Shown piece by piece: positions 60,403 through 64,000 of a stretch of DNA of 64,000 bases. Both the position numbers and the translations under genes were made by a program. Below the pieces are notes generated by a model. That model had not been told where the DNA came from and made no database searches. It worked only from the letters and a program-made list of their open reading frames with translations. How positions within the stretch are numbered: position 1 is the stretch's first letter; each line of letters starts with the position of its first letter. Source of the stretch: Shimia biformata (GTDB taxonomy: Bacteria > Pseudomonadota > Alphaproteobacteria > Rhodobacterales > Rhodobacteraceae); assembly GCF_016888515.1 (NCBI RefSeq), contig NZ_JAFEJK010000001.1, forward strand, positions 1,831,475 through 1,895,474, in the 5' to 3' direction.

Positions 60403-61779
60403 ATGGACGTCGTCATTCTCTTTGCCATGGTCATTGGCCTGATGCTGGTCGGTGTGCCGATCGCGATCTCGCTGGGCCTGTCGTCGATCCTGTTCCTGCT
60501 GGTTCTGTCGGATACCTCTCTGGCAGCCGTGGCACAGTCGCTATTCCAGGCGATGGCGGGGCATTATACCCTGCTGGCCATTCCGTTCTTCATCCTGGCG
60601 TCGTCCTTTATGTCGACCGGCGGGGTGGCGCGGCGGATCATCCGTTTCTCGATCGCCATCGTGGGGCATTTCCCCGGCGGTCTGGCCATCGCGGGTGTGT
60701 TTGCCTGCATGCTGTTTGCCGCACTCTCGGGCTCGTCCCCGGCAACCGTGGTCGCCATCGGCTCGATCGTGATCGCAGGGATGCGTGAGGTCGGCTATAC
60801 CAAGGACTTTGCCGCCGGTGTCATCGCCAACGCAGGGACATTGGGCATCCTGATCCCGCCGTCCATCGTGATGGTGGTCTATGCCTCCGCCACCGACGTG
60901 TCGGTGGGCCGGATGTTCCTGGCGGGTGTCATTCCCGGCATCCTGGCCGGCACCATGCTGATGGCCACGATCTATATCATCGCCGTCATGCGCGACCTGC
61001 CCAAGGGCGAGTGGAAAGGCTGGGGCGAGGTGTTCCAGTCGGGCCGCGAGGCGGGCTGGGGCCTGTTCCTGATCGTCATCATCCTGGGCGGCATCTATGG
61101 CGGGATCTTCACCCCGACCGAAGCCGCAGCCGTGGCCGCGATCTATGCCTTCCTGATCGCCAGCTTTGTCTATCGTGACATGGGGCCGCTGTCGGGCAAG
61201 GACGGGCAGCCGCACAAGACCCTGTTGCAGAAACCCATCGCGCTGGTGACGGCCTTTTTCCACCGCGACACGCGCGACACGCTGTTCGAGGCGGGCAAAC
61301 TGACCATCACCTTGATGTTCATCATCGCCAACGCGCTGATCCTAAAACACGTGCTGACCGACGAGCAGATCCCCCAAAGCATCGCCGGGGCCATGCTGGA
61401 CGCCGGGTTTGGCCCGATCGTGTTCCTGATCATCGTGAACGTGATCCTTCTGATCGGCGGTCAGTTCATGGAGCCCTCGGGCCTGATCGTGATCGTCGCG
61501 CCGCTGGTCTTTCCGATTGCGATCGAACTGGGCATCGACCCGATCCATCTGGGCATCATCATGGTGGTGAACATGGAGATCGGGATGATCACGCCGCCGG
61601 TGGGTTTGAACCTGTTCGTGACCTCGGGCGTTGCGGGTATGCCGATGATGAACGTGGTCCGCGCGGCCCTGCCGTTCCTGGCGGTTCTCTTCGTCTTCCT
61701 GATCATGGTGACCTATATCCCGTTCCTGTCGACATGGTTGCCGACAACCTTCATGGGACCGGAAATCATAACGAAATAA
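60403..61779 (+). CDS. dctM: TRAP transporter large permease DctM
   Basis: A 458-residue permease with about 12 helices: VVILFAMVIGLMLVGVPIAISLG, SFMSTGGVARRIIRFS, AALSGSSPATVVAIGSIVIAGMREVGYTKDFAAGVIANAGTLGILIPPSIVMVVYASATDVSVGRMFLAGVIPG, TPTEAAAVAAIYAF, GMITPPVGLNLFVTSG. A hydrophilic loop (SGKDGQPHKTLLQKPIALV) separates the halves. Begins 4 bases after the dctQ stop. Confidence 0.95.
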   Translation: MDVVILFAMVIGLMLVGVPIAISLGLSSILFLLVLSDTSLAAVAQSLFQAMAGHYTLLAIPFFILASSFMSTGGVARRIIRFSIAIVGHFPGGLAIAGVFACMLFAALSGSSPATVVAIGSIVIAGMREVGYTKDFAAGVIANAGTLGILIPPSIVMVVYASATDVSVGRMFLAGVIPGILAGTMLMATIYIIAVMRDLPKGEWKGWGEVFQSGREAGWGLFLIVIILGGIYGGIFTPTEAAAVAAIYAFLIASFVYRDMGPLSGKDGQPHKTLLQKPIALVTAFFHRDTRDTLFEAGKLTITLMFIIANALILKHVLTDEQIPQSIAGAMLDAGFGPIVFLIIVNVILLIGGQFMEPSGLIVIVAPLVFPIAIELGIDPIHLGIIMVVNMEIGMITPPVGLNLFVTSGVAGMPMMNVVRAALPFLAVLFVFLIMVTYIPFLSTWLPTTFMGPEIITK

Positions 61780-61860
61780 CACTTTCGGACAGTGAAAACA
61801 GAGAAGGGCGGCCCGGTTTCCCGGCGCCGCCTCTCACCAAAGTTGCTGTAGTATTTCTTT

Positions 61861-61922
61861 GGTTGGTCACAAAGTGGCCAACCTATCGCCTGAGAACCTA
61901 GCTTGAACGAACCTCAAACTAG
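61861..61922. repeat. Two inverted repeats in the gap after dctM
   Basis: GGTTGGTCAC-AAA-GTGGCCAACC (61861-61883, 9 of 10 paired) and CTAGCTTGA...TCAAACTAG (61898-61906 with 61914-61922, 8 of 9). They lie in the 278-base gap before the AT-richer orphan gene. A GC-rich imperfect stem at 61806-61832 may end dctPQM transcription. Nothing else was recognised there. Confidence 0.5.
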
Positions 61923-62057
61923 AGATGACAGGTGAGGTATGTCTCGCAACAATCCGCGGCAGGCCTCAATAAGTGCTTTCCACTGCCTCTTTTGTGGTTG
62001 AAATGATTCTGTTTTTTCCCTTAGTTCTGCATGTTTACATTGTGCACTCAGGACAAG

Positions 62058-62621
62058 ATGGCTTCAGGATCAAATAACCAGGCGGGACAACCGGGCACCA
62101 CCAAGAAGTATTGGGATCCGTTCTACTACGCCGGAAAGGAAGTCGCCCTTTCCCATCTTGAGCCTCATGAATTCCTTTGCATCACACCTGACGGAAATGC
62201 CCGGAAGATCAGAGCAGTCTACTCTCCGCATGTGTTCACGCGCAGCGCAACTGATACTGACCCGGCAACTCACGTTTGTTTCGATAACAGGGTGTTTTGC
62301 CCGAATCGCTATCAGGATGCTCTCTACCTTCCGGGGATCATTCAAAATCTCCCGAACACCAAGGTTTTTCAAACCTGGGAAGAAAGGAACTATGTTTACC
62401 TGACCGTCGACACTCCTTTTCGGAATGATCGCTACCATGTGTTTTTTGAATTGAAAAAGAGTGGCGGCAAGCGAAACAAGCATGTTTTGCTTCGAATTGA
62501 GAGCGCATACCGTGCTTCGGCCTCAGGATATCTCCCACCGGAGAACCCAAATTCTATTCGTTTTTCTGTTTTGATTCAAAACACTTATATGGGACGAGCT
62601 ATTCGATTTGCCCGGAGGTAA
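62058..62621 (+). CDS. Orphan protein of unknown function, AT-richer
   Basis: A 187-residue soluble protein, not recognised. Visible blocks: TTKKYWDPFYYAGKEVALSHLEPHEFLCITPDGNARKI, HVCFDNRVFCPNRYQDALYLPGIIQNLP, NYVYLTVDTPFRNDRYHVFFELKKSGG, LLRIESAYRASASGYLP. No signal peptide or helices spanning the membrane; three cysteines. ATG 62058 has AGGACAAG upstream; 62031 is an alternative. Its codon use is visibly different from neighbours, and it is flanked by stem-loops, suggesting acquisition. The YWDPFYY...L..HEF layout hints at a phage- or stress-cargo protein, without support. Confidence 0.65.
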   Translation: MASGSNNQAGQPGTTKKYWDPFYYAGKEVALSHLEPHEFLCITPDGNARKIRAVYSPHVFTRSATDTDPATHVCFDNRVFCPNRYQDALYLPGIIQNLPNTKVFQTWEERNYVYLTVDTPFRNDRYHVFFELKKSGGKRNKHVLLRIESAYRASASGYLPPENPNSIRFSVLIQNTYMGRAIRFARR

Positions 62622-62636
62622 GCCCCAAAACGATAG

Positions 62637-62658
62637 AGGGCTGCCCGAAGGCAGCCCT
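62637..62658 (+). terminator. Hairpin after the orphan gene
   Basis: AGGGCTGCC pairs with GGCAGCCCT around a CGAA tetraloop. No T-tract follows. Confidence 0.55.
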
Positions 62659-62864
62659 AGGATCCAGCTTCCACTTTGATATCTCGCTCGCGCGTGGACC
62701 TTCTTGCAAAGGCGGGGAGACGCTGTTGCAGCCGGTCTGTCGTCTCGTTGAACTGTATATAGTGTCATTATGAAGGAAGCAATAAAAATGCGCACCGTTT
62801 CGGCGGCACCCACATTACAAAATACTGGCGAGAGGCTTGGTTCCCGTGGCCGTCCTTTTCATTT

Positions 62865-62887
62865 GAGTATTTGTGCAAGAATGAAGG
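62865..62887 (+). repeat. Dispersed GAGTATTT...CAAGAAAGAAGG motif, copy 4
   Basis: GAGTATTTGT-GCAAGAATGA-AGG, at the 3' end of tpiA in the gap behind the orphan gene. The remaining 62660-62860 sequence holds no recognised feature. Confidence 0.55.
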
Positions 62888-63637
62888 TCACGCCGCGTCC
62901 AGCGCGGCGATGATGGCGCTGAAATCTGCCGCCTTCAGGCTGGCACCGCCGACCAGCGCGCCGTCGACATTGGGAACCGAGAAAATCTCGGCGGCGTTGT
63001 CGGGTTTGACCGAGCCACCGTAAAGAATGCGGGTCGAGCGGCCGACGCCTTCCCCAAAGCGGCGCTCCAGCCGGGCGCGGATGAAATCATGCACCTCGCC
63101 GATTTGCGCGATGGTCGGCACCTTGCCGGTACCGATGGCCCAGATCGGTTCATAGGCAATGACAAGGTTTTCGCCGGTAGCCGTATCGGGGATCGATCCG
63201 GCCAACTGGCCGCCGATGATGTCGAGCGTATTGGCGGCTTCGCGCTCGGCCAGGCTTTCGCCCACACAGATCACGGCGGTCAGTCCGCCGTCGATCGCGG
63301 CACGGGCCTTGGCGCGCACATCCTCGTCGCGTTCGCCGTGATCCTCGCGCCGTTCGCTGTGGCCAAGGATCACCATCGACGCCCCGGCATCGGCCAGCAT
63401 CTGCGCGGATATGTCGCCGGTGTGCGCGCCGGATTCCAGCGCGTGGCAGTCCTGCCCGCCAAGGGCAATGGCGGTTCCGGCAAGCGTGTCGGCGGCGCGG
63501 CTGATAAGGGTCGCGGGCGGGCAGATCAGGATATCGGTCTGAGAAGTAGCAGGCGTTTGGGCCAATTTTTCAAGCTCGGACAGGGCCGCGCCCGTGCCAT
63601 TCATCTTCCAATTGCCCGCTGCCAGTTTCCGCCGCAT
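62888..63637 (-). CDS. tpiA: Triose-phosphate isomerase
   Basis: Interconverts dihydroxyacetone phosphate and glyceraldehyde 3-phosphate. The 249-residue TIM barrel has [11 protein letters not shown] (K11), [10 protein letters not shown] (catalytic histidine), [14 protein letters not shown] (catalytic glutamate) and [12 protein letters not shown] (phosphate loop). It shares the strand of the adjacent Fe-S carrier gene with about 60 bases between. Confidence 0.96.
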   Translation of the reverse strand: MRRKLAAGNWKMNGTGAALSELEKLAQTPATSQTDILICPPATLISRAADTLAGTAIALGGQDCHALESGAHTGDISAQMLADAGASMVILGHSERREDHGERDEDVRAKARAAIDGGLTAVICVGESLAEREAANTLDIIGGQLAGSIPDTATGENLVIAYEPIWAIGTGKVPTIAQIGEVHDFIRARLERRFGEGVGRSTRILYGGSVKPDNAAEIFSVPNVDGALVGGASLKAADFSAIIAALDAA

Positions 63638-63697
63638 CCGCCCATTTCCTCAATCAATGAATTGTCGAGGCTTTTGTCGGCGCAAGTTGCCCAAAGG

Positions 63698-64000
63698 TCA
63701 AGAAAGTTTGGGCGGTCCGCCCGCGTCGGCCGGGGCCGGGGGCTCCATGTCCTCGAACTTGATCGACTCGCCGCAGCCGCAGGCCTCGGTCACGTTCGGG
63801 TTGTTGAACTTGAAGCCCGATTCCAGAAGCGAGACCTCATAGTCGATCTCGGTGCCGAACAGGAACATCTGGGCCATCGGTGCAATCAGCACGCGCGCGC
63901 CGTCCTGTTCCACGACCTCGTCATGGGGGTCTTTCTCGGTGACGTAGTCCATGGTGTATTCCATGCCCGCGCAGCCGCCTTTCTTGACGCCGATGCGCAA
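63698..64000 (-). CDS. A-type Fe-S carrier (IscA/SufA/ErpA family), N-terminus beyond window
   Basis: The last 100 residues of a HesB/IscA-family scaffold: IGVKKGGCAGMEYTMDY (first ligand cysteine), FLFGTEIDYEVSLLESGFKFNNPN, and EACGCGESIKFEDMEPP with the C-x-C pair. Delivers Fe-S clusters to apoproteins. The 5' part, and any suf/isc neighbours, lie outside the window; the first residue seen is internal. Confidence 0.92.
   Translation of the reverse strand: MRIGVKKGGCAGMEYTMDYVTEKDPHDEVVEQDGARVLIAPMAQMFLFGTEIDYEVSLLESGFKFNNPNVTEACGCGESIKFEDMEPPAPADAGGPPKLS

Noticed and set aside
62770-62910. Short open frame starting MKEAIKMRTVSAAP
   Set aside because: About 46 codons, no ribosome-binding site worth naming, runs through the dispersed motif and overlaps the tpiA 3' end.
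1-64000. tRNA, rRNA, CRISPR arrays, IS elements, prophage
   Set aside because: I looked through the gaps for cloverleaf-like ends, regularly spaced repeats and transposase or integrase motifs and saw none; a covariance-model scan would be needed to exclude small RNAs.

Overview
The window is chromosomal DNA of an alphaproteobacterium, most likely a Rhodobacteraceae/Roseobacter-group species. The reasons are high G+C coding sequence, tightly packed operons with many ATGA overlaps, a class I PHA cycle with phasin and PhaR, a form II CO-dehydrogenase-type operon, an assimilatory cysG-sir-cysH operon with DUF2849 and DUF934 partners, a DctBD/DctPQM dicarboxylate TRAP system and LdtR. No rRNA, tRNA, CRISPR array, IS element or prophage was seen. 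Assignments come from reading motifs and family resemblance; no database search was possible.

Layout. 1-5.6 kb: a gene tail, LdtR, two tandem DUF1194 proteins, glyoxalase I, thyA-folA, a cold-shock protein, an ArsC/Spx-like protein and small secreted or membrane proteins. 5.6-8.6 kb (minus strand): a bufferin-type RiPP operon with two tandem DUF2282 precursors, the MNIO enzyme BufB (DUF692), its partner BufC (DUF2063) and a DoxX membrane protein. 8.8-14.1 kb: thrS, then a plus-strand run of three alpha/beta hydrolases, a VOC protein and a small membrane protein. 14.1-18.6 kb: phaZ divergent from phaC, phaP, phaR, with CTGC-N3-GCAG boxes before phaP. 18.6-28.3 kb (minus): a DegT aminotransferase, then a gamma-glutamylation amine-catabolism block (two glutamine-synthetase-like ligases, a GATase, a PuuB-like oxidase) and a polar amino-acid-type ABC importer. 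28.4-36.0 kb (minus): a PhnD-like protein, two TerB proteins, small proteins, dnaB, pyrE, pyrC and a protein of unknown role. 36.2-44.5 kb (plus): MoxR-CoxE-XdhC-molybdopterin accessory genes leading into coxS-coxL-coxM.

44.5-48.5 kb: a methyltransferase, infC (apparent ATA start), a membrane-anchored LEA-like protein, an AT-richer PIN-like gene, and fpr. A decayed copy of the fpr 3' end lies on the far side of the PIN-like gene. 48.6-53.8 kb: the sulfite/sulfate assimilation operon and a divergent Lrp-type regulator. 53.9-61.8 kb: a cytochrome P450, then dctB-dctD and dctP-dctQ-dctM; this DctD lacks the GAFTGA loop. 61.8-64 kb: an AT-richer orphan gene flanked by inverted repeats, tpiA and the C-terminal part of an A-type Fe-S carrier.

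Small-scale structure: at least four copies of a GAGTATTT...CAAGAAAGAAGG motif in intergenic DNA; two copies of a nested palindromic element whose arms differ between copies but pair within each copy; a repeated CCGGGGG-CTGG-CCCCCGG palindrome; and a shared ATGAATTTGATCA motif before two genes of the amine block. The most notable items are the double-precursor bufferin operon, the GAFTGA-less DctD with paired palindromes before dctP, the fpr remnant next to the PIN-like gene, and the nested palindrome family.
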